Source of the DNA: Dastarcus helophoroides
Taxonomy: Eukaryota > Arthropoda > Insecta > Coleoptera > Bothrideridae
Reading direction: 5' to 3'
NCBI GenBank assembly: GCA_028583605.1
Contig: CM053329.1
Location: 6,572,001-6,636,000, forward strand
Length of the DNA stretch: 64,000 bases
Shown: positions 23,403 through 33,570 of the stretch, piece by piece
Layout: each line of letters starts with the position of its first letter
How positions within the stretch are numbered: the stretch's first letter is position 1
Program-made: the position numbers and the translations under genes
The notes under the pieces: model-generated
The model's database searches: none
What the model was told of the DNA's origin: nothing
Seen by the model: the letters and a program-made list of their open reading frames with translations, nothing else

Positions 23403-25618
23403 ATTTTATCGTTTTTCTTAATAAATATTATGGTTAAAATAATAATTGTAATTGTAGTTTAATCATATTTCGACCGCTCCTCCTCTTCAGTTAGTTTTAT
23501 TTGCTACTGTCATGTAATTTCCACATTTGAATAACATGTGCGCCTTTATAAGTGGTAAACCATGCATAAAGGAATCCTTAAAATTGAAAACGGAAGTATA
23601 TGACGTAATTTTCCATGCTCTTCGATACTTTTAAAATAAAAAACTTGTTCGCCTGGGACAACGGAAGAATAAGAATTTCCCTTTCCGGCGCATTCGACCC
23701 TTAATATCACGAGTTTATATTAGACAGCCTACAATAAATTTAAATAACTTTAACATGGCTAAAAAATGAAAACCGAGAGCTTATTGTGATTTCCGGTCTT
23801 TTTTTGGGTACACAAAGGATGGAACATACAACTTTTATTGCTTGATATTTTCTAAATTGTATTTTAGAGGATTTGTTGTAATTTTCGTAAGTGAGCGTAT
23901 GTATAATCGATGACTCCATTTTTAATAAAAGTTTCGGTGAGATCAAATAAATTATTGATGAATATTTGCTTTGAACCTTTTGTATGTTCGTTATTCAATT
24001 CACTTATTGGTTTTCAATATATATTGTGGTTTATATATGACGTTGTATCCGCCCGATGAAACCTTACTTTTCTTTAGTTATCTATTCACATTTGGAGCTT
24101 ATTTAAGAAGCCATTGTGACAAAGGATTAAAAAAGGCGGTTAATATTGATAAAGATTAAACTTAAATCAATGCATTAGCAAGAGGCGTTACACAAAGTAC
24201 ATATAGGATAGTCTGCAGAGAACTTTAATTTAAAACTGATTTCCTATAAAGTTTAAAATGTAAATTAGAGTGAGCTGAAATCTATTGAAGAGTATTAAAT
24301 GAGACCGTTCAAGTCAATATGCCGCAGTTACCTTTCTAATCGACCTCAATTCAATTAAGTGCCGAATGTACAATTTTCGTGAATCGGTGCGTTACATCTA
24401 CCAATGAGAAATTTTCCTTGCTAGTCATAAGTCATTCAAAATGAGGGAGCTACCTCTTCGGAGGGGACGATAGGTGGGCGGTCGGCAGCAACATCGGGTC
24501 AAAATGGAAGGCTGGTTTTACCCTGTTTGGCAGTTTTATTGAGCAACTTCGCTTTTGTTTTCTGACTATTTGAAACGAGCCTCAAACTTTAACATCGGAG
24601 TAGACGTAGTTTCACTTAGGCATGGTCTTTTCCTAGCATCGTGGAGTACTTCGTCTAGGGGTGTTTATCTTCTAGCTTCGTTGCAGGGCTCCGAAGATTT
24701 TCCACAAGTGATCACCTCAAAATCACAGTTTTTTAGTTTTATGAATCTTTCTGCTAGAGACTAACTATTATTAGATAGGGTTTTATGTATTAGGGTAATG
24801 CAAATGTATTGGAAATATGTTGCTCTTTGCTAAGTAAAATATACATAAATACCCATTTCTAATCATCTTAAGAAGTGCATCCAAATAATGATTTAGGTAG
24901 TTTAGTAGGAAAGTTATTTTTATTATATGCTATTTAAATACATGTTATTTGATTCATTTAGCCTTTTTGCATTATTAAACTTCCAAGTTCAATCTGAGAC
25001 CTACCTCCATTAGGAAGTAGATATTTTTTATAGCCAATTATTCGTACGAGAAAGACCTCGACATTTATATTATTAATATTTCTTTGGGCAAATTTTAGCT
25101 AAATGTGAAATTAAACTTTAAATATACACGTTCAAACTTGCTGGTAACCTTTATAAATTGACTTGTTTGTTATAAATGAGAAAGCAGGAAATTAAAGTAC
25201 AACGTTGACATGATAAATATTCAGATTCGTAAATCATGGTTTTGCTGTTCCCTTTTATACGTTATGTTATCCCAGGACATAGGCAGGTTGAAATATTAAT
25301 ATCAGGTCTCTCTATACTTTATAAACATTGGCACGACTGACAAACAGGTTGCATGAGCTAATTTGGACCTATATTTCTGTAATTTATGGACGTAGTGTGC
25401 ATGCTGATATTTTACTCACGCACAAAACGTGATGTATTGTGGTGTATATAAAAACACCACTGGCATTTTCAGGATTGCACAAGAAGGTATACAGGTTGAT
25501 GGTTGCCGAAGTGCCAACAGATTGAAATTGACGAGTCCGAAACATTTCACACACCTAAAAGTAGGGATACGAAACAAAAATGTACGGTAAAGTATGTTAG
25601 TCATATTTTTTTATTTGT
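23403..25618. other. No gene recognised
   Basis: AT-rich with a GC-richer patch near 24440-24720. The plus frame 24555-24764 lacks recognisable features. Nothing supportable. Confidence 0.4.
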
Positions 25619-25735
25619 TCAATTAAATATTCTATAATGATAAAGTGCGACGGTGCTAAAAGTTGAAAACCATAGACCAGTTTTGGCCTTCTTTGTCCTC
25701 ATCAATATTATGGTATGGTATGGTATGGTACTGTA
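25619..25735. repeat. MITE-B family end, copy 2, with (TGGTA)4
   Basis: TTAAATATTCTATAATGATA, then GTGCTAAAAGTTGAAAACCA, TAGACCAGTTTTGGCCTTCT follow the same order as the MITE at 47349-47496. Four perfect TGGTA units (25711-25730) abut its inner side. Confidence 0.65.
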
Positions 25736-26967
25736 GACACTTCCGAATTTTAGCTGGAAGTCAGCCAAACAAATACCCAACGGATACGGTTTTCATTGAG
25801 TAATGCTGTAACTGACTTCGAGTATATCTTACGAGGAACATTTCCGATATATAATAATTAAAGAAATTATAGCAGATAATTTCTGTCAGAAGTACAATCT
25901 AACCCTAAAAGTTATCTTAAAATGCTACAAAGGTCACCTAAATTTTAAATTTATTTGCCTCGAGAATGTTTCAAAAAATAATTAACAAAATTCAGTTCTT
26001 TTACTTTGGTTTGTGATGCTTGCTTTCAAAATCTTAAGTTTTTATTGCTGTTGTCAAGCAACGTACCGAAGTTTTTCATTTTTTTTTTGTTGGAAAATTC
26101 CTTTTGTTGGAAAGAGAATAAAAAACAATCTATCGAAATGTGGAAAAATTACACAATGCTATTTAAAAAATATAGATGATATTATCATTCATCTGCGGTA
26201 TGCGTAACAATAAAGAAAATAGCACCCCCCCTTAAAAATTTATATAATTTACAGGGTATATAAAAATGAATAATCAAGTTATAGCTTGGAGCTTTTATAA
26301 TCAAACAGAAAATATAACGTTATAAGTGCAGTAACTGTCTATTTTTCAAAGTTCATCCAAATTAGCTTTATTGATTAAAGAATTTATTAAAATCGAATGC
26401 TTCCTCATTTCAGTAAAAGGTCTCAGATTGCGGAACATAAAAATACAATTACCCAGTGACATGATAAACCGACAATAGCCATACAATTTCTATGCCATTG
26501 TCCTGAATAAAAATAAATTTCGGAAATGAATGATGGTAACAGCTGATAATATTTTTGTCAAGGATGACTCAATTTGGTTCCTCTTCCATTATTCAATACG
26601 AGTAGGTGGCTTAAAATCGAAACTGTGTTCACAGCGAACACGCGAAACTTTAATTAGGAAAACGAGATGCTAAACTTTGAAATGATTTGCGCCTGATATC
26701 AACTGTTAAGCAACGTAATAGCGTTCGTGATAGAGAAAATTGATTTTTTCTCAAAGGTAATTCGCATAATTTGTAAGGTTATGTAAAACAAACTGTTGGT
26801 GGCTTTAGCAACTGGGATATATTTTTTGTTTTTTAATTCTTTTATTTAAAGGCAACAGTTCAGCATGAAAAGAAAATCAACTAACCAAACTCTTTATGCA
26901 AATTGACTTTTGTTGTTTAAATATTTGAAAACACTGAATTTGTGGCAAAATGTAGCAATTACCTACA
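25736..26967. other. AT-rich DNA, nothing recognised
   Basis: No gene, RNA or repeat identified. Confidence 0.45.
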
Positions 26968-27140
26968 GGCTGATCCAAATTAAGTCGCCAGCCTTGCTAA
27001 TTTTATTATTATTAAAGATACAAAATTGCGTTAACCTTCAAACTAGAGCTGATTAAGATGGCAATATGAAAAAAAACAATTAAAGAATGCGTCTTTAAGA
27101 TTTTTGACAAAATTATAATTTTTTAAATAGAACATATTTT
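26968..27140. repeat. Short MITE, copy 2 (diverged)
   Basis: AGGCTGATCCAAATTAAGTC, TTTTATTATTATTAAAGATA, AAAAACAATTAAAGAATGCG and AATTTTTTAAATAGAACATA parallel the element at 16096-16288. Confidence 0.5.
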
Positions 27141-27489
27141 ATATTTTACGTTTTTATGAAAGGTAATAAAATTTAAAATAAAAATAGTTATTATAAATTT
27201 TTTTCTAAGAAATAAGAAAGACTACAAAAACATTTGACACTTGAAAATATCAAGAGAATGAAAAAAAAGTGGCAATCACGTGCTGCTATATATGATCGTG
27301 GGTGAACCTTAAGGAATAACCGGGTCTTATTTATTTTTAAAGTGAAGCTACATCAGTGATCTATTCAGTTACTAAAACGTGTATCAGCTGCGCAGCTAGT
27401 ATTTTCAAAAATAAACTGGTGCCTATGTTCCAAAAACCTGTGTAAAACCCAATACATTATGGATGTTGTAGCTTATTACTTTTTTTTGA

Positions 27490-28745
27490 AGTAAAATCCA
27501 TCTGCAAAAGTTGACCCTACAGCGACTTTGGAACACTACGAGTAATGAAGGTGGTGATCAGCTAGGGTTTTCAACAGGAATAAGTTGTAATTATTGGGGA
27601 AAATTCTGTTTTGCAAAGAATTTCAGAGTTGGGGAATTCTGTGGAAAAAAGTTCATCATGTCATAAAAAAAAGTTCTCTCATCTTAGCCCTTATTCATTG
27701 GTGTACGGGTACCATAAAGGTTTGACCTGTCTCCTCCTGTTTCTGTTACACATAAACGACTCCTAAGCTTTAATTTGTAATTCAATACTAGAAGCCTTGC
27801 AGACGATATTAGGCTAATGTCATCCTTTTTCTCTGGCAAGCCATTAACCGTCGCTCCTTCAGATACGTTAACGAAACATCAGATACAGAGGAGTAATCGT
27901 TCAGAGTTCGAATGCACAGGAATTTGCTGCCTTCATCGGTATTGTATGCCTTAGGAATGTTTCTTGTAGAGATCAAAGTTATCGTTTCATTTCCCATGAA
28001 AATATGAACTTGTAGAAAAGATACAAGGCCTAAGCATCTGCCTGCGCTTCAATGTCTGAAGAGAACTGGTCAGAGTTTCATCAGTTGGCTAAATTGTTCT
28101 TATTTGAAATGAATGAAAAATAGCCAATAAATTTTTTGAGGCTCCAAGAGATGTGAGATGTAAAGTACTTTGGAGAAACCCAACCCCGAAAGGCAGACTT
28201 GTCCATGGTGCGCACATACTAATGCCAGGAGAAATTGTTGCTTACATTTACTCGTAATCTAATCAGAGATTAGATTTTATTGGAAGAATTTTAACGTCCA
28301 TGGAAATGCTTGATGCATTATCCGTTAACGTTTATCTTGGTAAACCATTTGGCTGAGTTTTAAAACTTTGCAGTCAATCAGATTTTTTTCCCTTTTCCAG
28401 AACGATCTCGAGATCACGATTACTTCTCTGTATCTGAGGTTTCGTTAACGTATCTGAAGGAGCGACGGTTAATGGCTTGTCAGAGAAAAAGGATGACATT
28501 AGCCCAATATCATCTGCAAGGCTTCTAATATTGAATTACAAATTAAAGCTAAGGAATCGTTTAAGTGGAACAGAAACAGGAGGAGACAGGTCAAACCTTT
28601 ATGGTACCCGTGCACCAATGACTAAGGGCTAAGATGCACCAACAAAAATCTGGAGATCTGTCATTTAAGAATCTGAACATCAAATGACAGGAACCCATTA
28701 GATATTAATTTGGTGAGAAGAGGCCAATGGCAGATTAGCAAAGAT
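27490..28745 (-). mobile_element. LINE copy L4 with inverted RT duplication
   Basis: Minus-strand LINE of the L family: C-terminal end at about 27490-27660, tail region at 27894-28430, RT palm region at 28430-28745. Between the first two pieces lies 27687-27893, a plus-oriented copy of the RT palm. It is the reverse complement of 28430-28636 with only scattered differences. In the plus orientation that arm reads LFLLHINDS and SLADDIRLMSSFFSGKPLTV, keeping the ADD catalytic motif. The minus arm also reads ADD. The arrangement resembles 5' inversion during target-primed reverse transcription followed by duplication. Frames are broken and the element is dead. Confidence 0.8.
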
Positions 28746-29610
28746 ATCTAAAAATGGGGATGGAAAACAAAAATATGGTGAACATCATGTTTTATCGCTC
28801 CTGATATGTGTAAATGATGCTATGAGTAGACGCCTCTGGCACTGCAGCAAAATATTTTTTAATGAAAATTGATTTCGAGTTGACAAGTGATTACGCAAGT
28901 TATTATGTTCTATCGCTACCTTCTATTTGGTAGTTAAAATCAATTTGGAAATTAAAATATTAACACTCGTGCAATCTAAACAGTTATGGCACTAAAACAG
29001 ATGCCTTGTGGAAGGTGTTCATCCTTCTCGTACCTGTCTACACGTAAAAAAATGTAAGATAAATTTGACAATATATAAGTTTCAGGGTGAAATATTCACA
29101 CTGGGATAGCAGAAGCCTTTGAGAATATTTCTGTAGCGACTTTAATGACATTTGTTTTCTAGTTTGGCGTGCAAAGAAACTATGAAGTCATATTTAGTGC
29201 CCCTAGAACTAAAATGTTGCGGAAGAACGTGGTCATCTAACTAAGTTTTCAGTTTAAATGTCTGTCTATAGTCTACTACAGTATTTTTTGTTTCATAAAC
29301 CGCATCGCGACGTCTACAATTTCAGTGGGATCTTGAAATGTCAGAACATATTTCCACCAATTTTTAAATTCTGTTAACAGTGAATATAAATAGGCTAAGT
29401 ATTTATAACATTATAACTATTAATTTCTATGAACAATAAATACAACATGAAATGATAAAAATTCCAGAATGTATCTATAAATATTGGTTTCGCTTTTCAG
29501 CATCGTCGGTGGTTATATCAGTAATTTGTTTATACATTGTTATGCTAACAAGCTCCATAGATCAAAAACTTCTACGATTTTTTTTATCCAATTTTATGTC
29601 TGATCCAAAG
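28746..29610. other. AT-rich DNA, nothing recognised
   Basis: No gene recognised. The plus frame 29452-29661 is antisense to the 3' end of the Penelope-like fragment or chance. Confidence 0.4.
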
Positions 29611-29614
29611 CTTC

Positions 29615-30530
29615 TACGAATATTCCATCTAATCCGAATTCTCATCCAACGCTTCTATTAAAAGCATGTTCAGAAGATCTAGCTGCTTGTTCATAAGTTT
29701 AAACTGCCTCGATTTTAAATTTTTGTGAATTTTTATGGCTTCGAAAAAAATTAAGTTTTTTAATATTTTTGCAAATAATAATACCACTACTGTGTTCGTG
29801 CTTGTAAGTATATACTGTGTTTTTAATAGATGCTTTGCAGAATTTGATCTCTGTGCGTGTTTATTTCTGAAGGCAGCGAGATCTTCACTGTACCTAATGC
29901 GAAAACTATGTGATGTTTGACAGCATTACACTTATCGTTAGAGTAATTTAATTTGTAAATACCAGATTTACCAAGTCGTAGAGTTTTTTCTTTTTCGTTA
30001 AAAAAAACATGATTTCAAAGTATGTAATACCAAAATGCTCCGTACTTGTGGCTAGCTGTTTATGAAGAACAGAATTAAAAGCTAAGATGTGTTTTCTTTT
30101 AGATATTGACATATGAATGGTATTTTTATATTTTCCAATACTATAAGCTATTTGTTTAGCTATTTTAATTTCTTGATTAAAATTTTCTTCATTCTTTGGT
30201 ACCATATAAGCTCTATTTATCATTGAATTGTATGCTGTCAATTTGTGTGAAGTTGGATATAAGGAATCATTCGGAATTATAACGTCTGTATGGGTAGATT
30301 TTCTGTAAATGGAAAATTCGAATTCATTTGACTTTCTTAATATAATTAAATCCAGAACATTTATTTTATTTTCATTTCCAATGTTTGCAATAAATTGGGA
30401 CAAATTTAAATATAAACTATTAATGCATTCTAAAAATTTTTCTAATTGCTTAGAAAAGTCCAGAAAGCCAGCTAGTAGATATATCATCTGCATATCTGAA
30501 AAAAAGATAATATTCTTCGACTCATGAGTA
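29615..30530 (-). pseudogene. Penelope-like element: RT C-terminus and GIY-YIG remnant
   Basis: At the right end a frame reads FFRYADDIS, the RT catalytic YADD box. After a one-base shift the open frame 30493-29948 continues FLECINSLYLNLSQFI, NKINVLDLIILRKSNEFEFS, IYRKSTHTDVIIPNDSLYPT and SHKLTAYNSMINRAYMVP. That order (LDL-I-R, IYRKxTHTD, PxxSxHPxSHKxAAxxSMI-RA) is diagnostic of Penelope-like RTs. Beyond a stop, 29945-29640 in other frames gives RYSEDLAAFRNKHAQ, SNSAKHLLKTQ and EAIKIHKNLKSRQFKLMNKQ, the C-terminal part of the family's GIY-YIG endonuclease. The 5' part is missing. The right end abuts the truncated gypsy-like element at about 30530. Confidence 0.88.
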
Positions 30531-30636
30531 TTAACCCGGCGATAGTCGCGGTGGGTTTCTCAGACCCAATCGATTTTATTTTTCGTGATAACGTAAACAT
30601 GATAAGGTTTCATGTATTGCCCCTTCGTCTACCTTC

Positions 30637-30969
30637 CTAAAAGCCATGTTCCCTGACTACGTCCATCCCCAGAATCAGCTCGCCTTCGATATATGCCACC
30701 AACAGCCGATGCAAAATCCGTAGTTTTCCCAAACCAATTATGATGTCTGCCTCTCCTCTGATTGACGCAGTATCTCCCGTAACTGTTCTGAGTACCATTC
30801 TTTGCGACAGTACTTTCGGTTGTAAATGTAGAATGTTTCTTCGTGCTAAAGTAACCATGGCGGCTGTGTCCTCTGTTGCCTCTACATTCCTTTCATCTAC
30901 GCTGGCGGCCACTACCAAACTTTCCATGGTCATTTTTATCTGTTTCAGCCAGTGAGTGCCCCTTCCCAC
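30637..30969 (-). pseudogene. Retropepsin-like protease of the gypsy-like element
   Basis: A 110-codon frame overlapping the end of Gag by 25 bases in a different frame, as is usual for gypsy Gag-Pol junctions. It holds EDTAAMVTLARRNIL, equivalent to the DTGA-VTL active-site region of aspartic proteases, then LRTVTGDTASIRGEA and HRLLVAYIEGELILGMDVV, equivalent to the C-terminal ILG(M)D region. The active-site triad reads DTA rather than DTG, a change expected to impair activity if original DTG is the ancestral state. The frame ends at 30637, and the RT that should follow is deleted apart from a DYRRVN remnant. Confidence 0.78.
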
Positions 30970-32265
30970 TGGCTGATATTAGTTTTCCTGCTGTGGGCTT
31001 GTCGAATTCTCGGGGCTGACCTGCAGTTCTTCTTGAAGTGCCCCGGTTTGCCACAGTTGTAACATGTGCTTCTTTTGGATCTGCCTTTAAGGGTTCCCAT
31101 TAGTTCTTGAATGCTCCCGTCCATTTTCTTCATGCTCGCGTTCATTTCCTTTATATTAACGTTTATGTTTTCGTCCATTTTCTTTAGGCAAGCGCTTATG
31201 TTCGCGAGATCAGGGTCATTCGTAACCTCTTCGATGTCGGACTTCCTTATTTTGTGTGATGCCCCTGGCTCTGAAACCTTGTAAGCACCTTCGACCTCCA
31301 AAGCTCTAATCAGTGCCTTCCTTGATGTTCGGACATTTAAGAAGCGTATCACTCTCTGGACTTCCGGGTCTCTTATTCCTTCTATAAATATTCTAACTGC
31401 GTGAAGTTTCAGAAAGTCAGTTGGTGCTGTTGGATAGGCAATATACGCCAGTCTTCTCACGTCAGCCTCGAATTCTTGCAGGGTTTTCGCCACTTTTCTG
31501 CCTTCTCATTAGCAGATGTGACTGGACAACTTGCTGCAAATGGTGGTCTATGAATCTCAGCTCTGAATGATTACATAGAGTTCGGAGTAATTCCAGAGCA
31601 TCTTCGCGCAGGGATACCACCAATGAGGTCGCCTTTGCTTTTTCCGTCCACCGATTGGCCTTAGCAGCAGCTTCGAACTGTTTTCTGGAAGGATGTCTTA
31701 CCATCATAGGTAGAAGGTTTTACCGTCTGAGAAGAAATAGCGAGTACACATGTTGTGTGACTTGTCCACTTAGCGACTTCTTCACGTCATTTTCGACATT
31801 GCTCATCTTCTTCTGTGTTGCATTTTTCAAATCAAGAAGCTTGCTGTTGAATTTTTCTTTTACTTCTCCAATTTCTTCCCTGACTTCGCCAATCTCTTCT
31901 TGCATTTCTTTTCTCATTCCTGTAATTTGTTCTTTCATTTCTTCTTTCATTCCTGTAATTTGTTCTTTCATTTCTTCTTTCATTCCTGTAATTTGTTCTT
32001 TCATTTCTTCTTTCATTCCTGTAATTTGTTCTTTCATTTTTTCTCTCATTTTTGCAGCATCTACTTCTATTTTTTCTGTTATAATTGCTAACAGACTATG
32101 AAATTTTTGTTTGTCTGCATTCCTTCTCTGCTCTTCTTGTCGTCTTCGTTCTTCCTTCTGTTCTTTTTCTTTTCGTCTCCGTTCTTCGTTTTGTCGTCCT
32201 TCGTTCTTTCTCCTGTTCTTTTTCTTGTCGTCTTTTGCTAATAACGCTTGCATTTGTTGTTCCAT
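30945..32265 (-). pseudogene. Gag polyprotein of the gypsy-like element (frameshifted)
   Basis: Starts at 32265 with MEQQMQALLAK and a long charged coiled coil rich in K, E, R and Q. Four copies of an 11-residue unit (MKEEMKEQITG) follow, encoded by a 33-bp tandem repeat at about 31910-32050. After a stop at 31720-31722 and two nearby compensating shifts it continues RKQFEAAAKANRW and LVVSLREDALELLR, the retrotransposon Gag core. After another frameshift near 31490 it reads LQEFEADVRRLAYIAYP, then IFIEGIRDPEVQRVI. The C-terminus carries CYNCGKPGHFKKNC, a CCHC zinc knuckle that would bind RNA. The same Gag type occurs in the miniature element at 60730-61162. The plus frames 31655-32348 are antisense shadows. 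Confidence 0.85.
31910..32050. repeat. 33-bp tandem repeat inside gag
   Basis: Four near-identical 33-bp units (TTCATTCCTGTAATTTGTTC plus 13 bases) encode the MKEEMKEQITG repeat in the coiled coil on the minus strand. Confidence 0.9.
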
Positions 32266-32419
32266 TTTGGCCGATTTTGAATCTCGTATCCATAAAGCGT
32301 ACTAGAATGTTCAAGATTTTACTTCACGCGCCTCGTATAATTATTTAACAGTTTAAAACGTCCGAGATAACGTCAACTGCGGGACCACTTGGCGAATTTT
32401 TCCGAGTAACTGAAGCACA

Positions 32420-32446
32420 ACAATAATCACGCTTCTGACACCGAGA
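32420..32446 (-). other. Primer-binding-site-like region
   Basis: Immediately inside the 5' LTR the minus strand reads TCTCGGTGTCAGAAGCGTGA. A GGTGTCAGAAG stretch a few bases inside the LTR is the kind of tRNA 3'-end complement used by many insect gypsy elements. I do not assign the tRNA. Confidence 0.5.
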
Positions 32447-32808
32447 TGTTACGGGCTATCGGTTCGAATTAATTAGCACGTAAATTGAATAATACCCACT
32501 TTATTTTCAAACTAAACTCGGAACACTACAACAGAATAATTAACTCACTTATTGACTTATTACTACTAGCTCACTTAATTACACTAACTGACTCTAACTA
32601 ACTGACTGACTCGAGGGAAAGGCGTCCACCTTATATAGTTTTCGCTTTCGGGTTCTAGAAGTTTTCGGCAGATAAGACTTATCGTTGGCCGAAATTTCTG
32701 GAACGCTTATCTGCCGTTTGCTTCATTATCGCGGCCGCTTTGTCCTTATCAGATCTTTCTAGGAAAATTTTTCTACGTACTGAATTCTACAATTTACATT
32801 TCGTTACA
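32447..32808 (-). repeat. 5' LTR of the gypsy-like element (362 bp)
   Basis: Reads TGTAACGAAATG at its 5' end (32808) and ends CCGTAACA at 32447, giving TG...CA termini. It aligns over its whole length with the solo LTR at 48581-48939. A TATA box (CTATATAAG) lies at about 32630-32637 and an AATAAA near 32510. The U3 part carries an 11-bp inverted repeat, CGGCAGATAAG at 32666-32676 and CTTATCTGCCG at 32706-32716, further GATA-type sites, and TTCTAGAA at 32653-32660. Confidence 0.88.
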
Positions 32809-32869
32809 GTATTATTAAAAGTATAGTTATAATTTGATGTAGTTTTATCCTATTCTAGCTCCACCTAAA

Positions 32870-33250
32870 CAACTAAACATTAACAAAGTCAAGCTCCATA
32901 AAATCAGAAAATTTAGGTATGCTTCAAACATCCAAAAAATAAATTTCAAACTGATTTAAAAAAGACAATCTATAACACCAAATTAGTCTTTAATGAAGCA
33001 GATATTAAGCGGTACATAACCATTAAAAAAAATCCAGAAACTTCGTTACGGAACGATTAAACTACATAAACAAACTTTACCAATAAAATGCGTTGTTTCC
33101 TACATCCAGGCTCCAAACACAATTTTGGCAAAAAGCTAAACAAGATCCTGTCAGATGATATAATTATACTTTTAAATATACTACTAAAAATCCGACTTCA
33201 CTAACTTGCTTGGAATCGAAACAACAAGACAGAATTATATTTTTCCATAA
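32870..33250 (+). pseudogene. Penelope-like RT, N-terminal part (plus strand)
   Basis: Frames on the plus strand read KLVFNEADIKRYITIKKNPE, then after a shift RYGTIKLHKQTLPIKCVVSY and IQAPNTILAK, then LNKILSDDI. The pattern LYGxPKIHKxxxPxRPIVSxxxxPxxxLAK is the conserved motif 1-2 region of Penelope-like RTs. Frames change at least twice, and the catalytic YADD part is not in this piece. It lies just outside the gypsy LTR and points away from it, whereas the other Penelope fragment (30530-29615), on the far side of the gypsy element, is on the minus strand. The two may be parts of separate copies or of one rearranged insertion. Confidence 0.7.
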
Positions 33251-33289
33251 GTTATACTAAAAGTGACTTAAAAGAAAATTATCAGGAAA

Positions 33290-33476
33290 GGAAGCGGTGC
33301 CACGGCTACCAAAATCTGGGAAGGAAAGGGACCCAAGATGATTTTCAAACATGCTTATTCCCAGGACAGAATACTAAAAAAGTACGAAAAGGAATAACAA
33401 TGGATTGACTATTTACCGAAAGAAGTCGACATAAGCTACGGGAATTTTATCGCAGTTCTAAATCTCTGGATGTAAT
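33290..33476 (+). pseudogene. Unrecognised coding remnant
   Basis: A plus frame reading ATKIWEGKGPKMIFKHAYSQ, DRILKKYEKE, one stop, then DYLPKEVDISYGNFIAVLNL and WM before a terminal stop at about 33474. It looks like degraded protein-coding DNA, with a balanced residue mix unlike AT-rich chance frames, but I recognise no family. It follows directly on the Penelope fragment and may be part of another mobile element. Function unknown. Confidence 0.3.
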
Positions 33477-33570
33477 CGTATTCTAGAACTGTTACATATT
33501 AATATTATGTATTGTTAAGGCTGACTTAAATGGCTATTAGTGACCAAAACGAGACTGAATTTTTTTATTA

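Larger units (their letters stand above)
30535..32808 (-). mobile_element. Ty3/gypsy-like LTR retrotransposon, 5' half
   Basis: Minus-strand element with its 5' LTR at 32447-32808, a primer-binding-site-like region just inside (about 32420-32446), Gag (32265-30945) and protease (30969-30637). After the protease only a short piece with a DYRRVN motif (an RT-like box, near 30540-30560) remains. RT, integrase and the 3' LTR are gone, and Penelope sequence follows. No envelope-like frame is visible. Family placement rests on the Gag core, the CCHC knuckle, the protease motifs and LTRs with TG...CA ends. It is defective. Confidence 0.85.

Noticed and set aside
31655..32348. Several plus-strand frames rich in Phe, Ser and Cys
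   Set aside because: They are antisense to the lysine/glutamate-rich Gag coiled coil and its 33-bp repeats.
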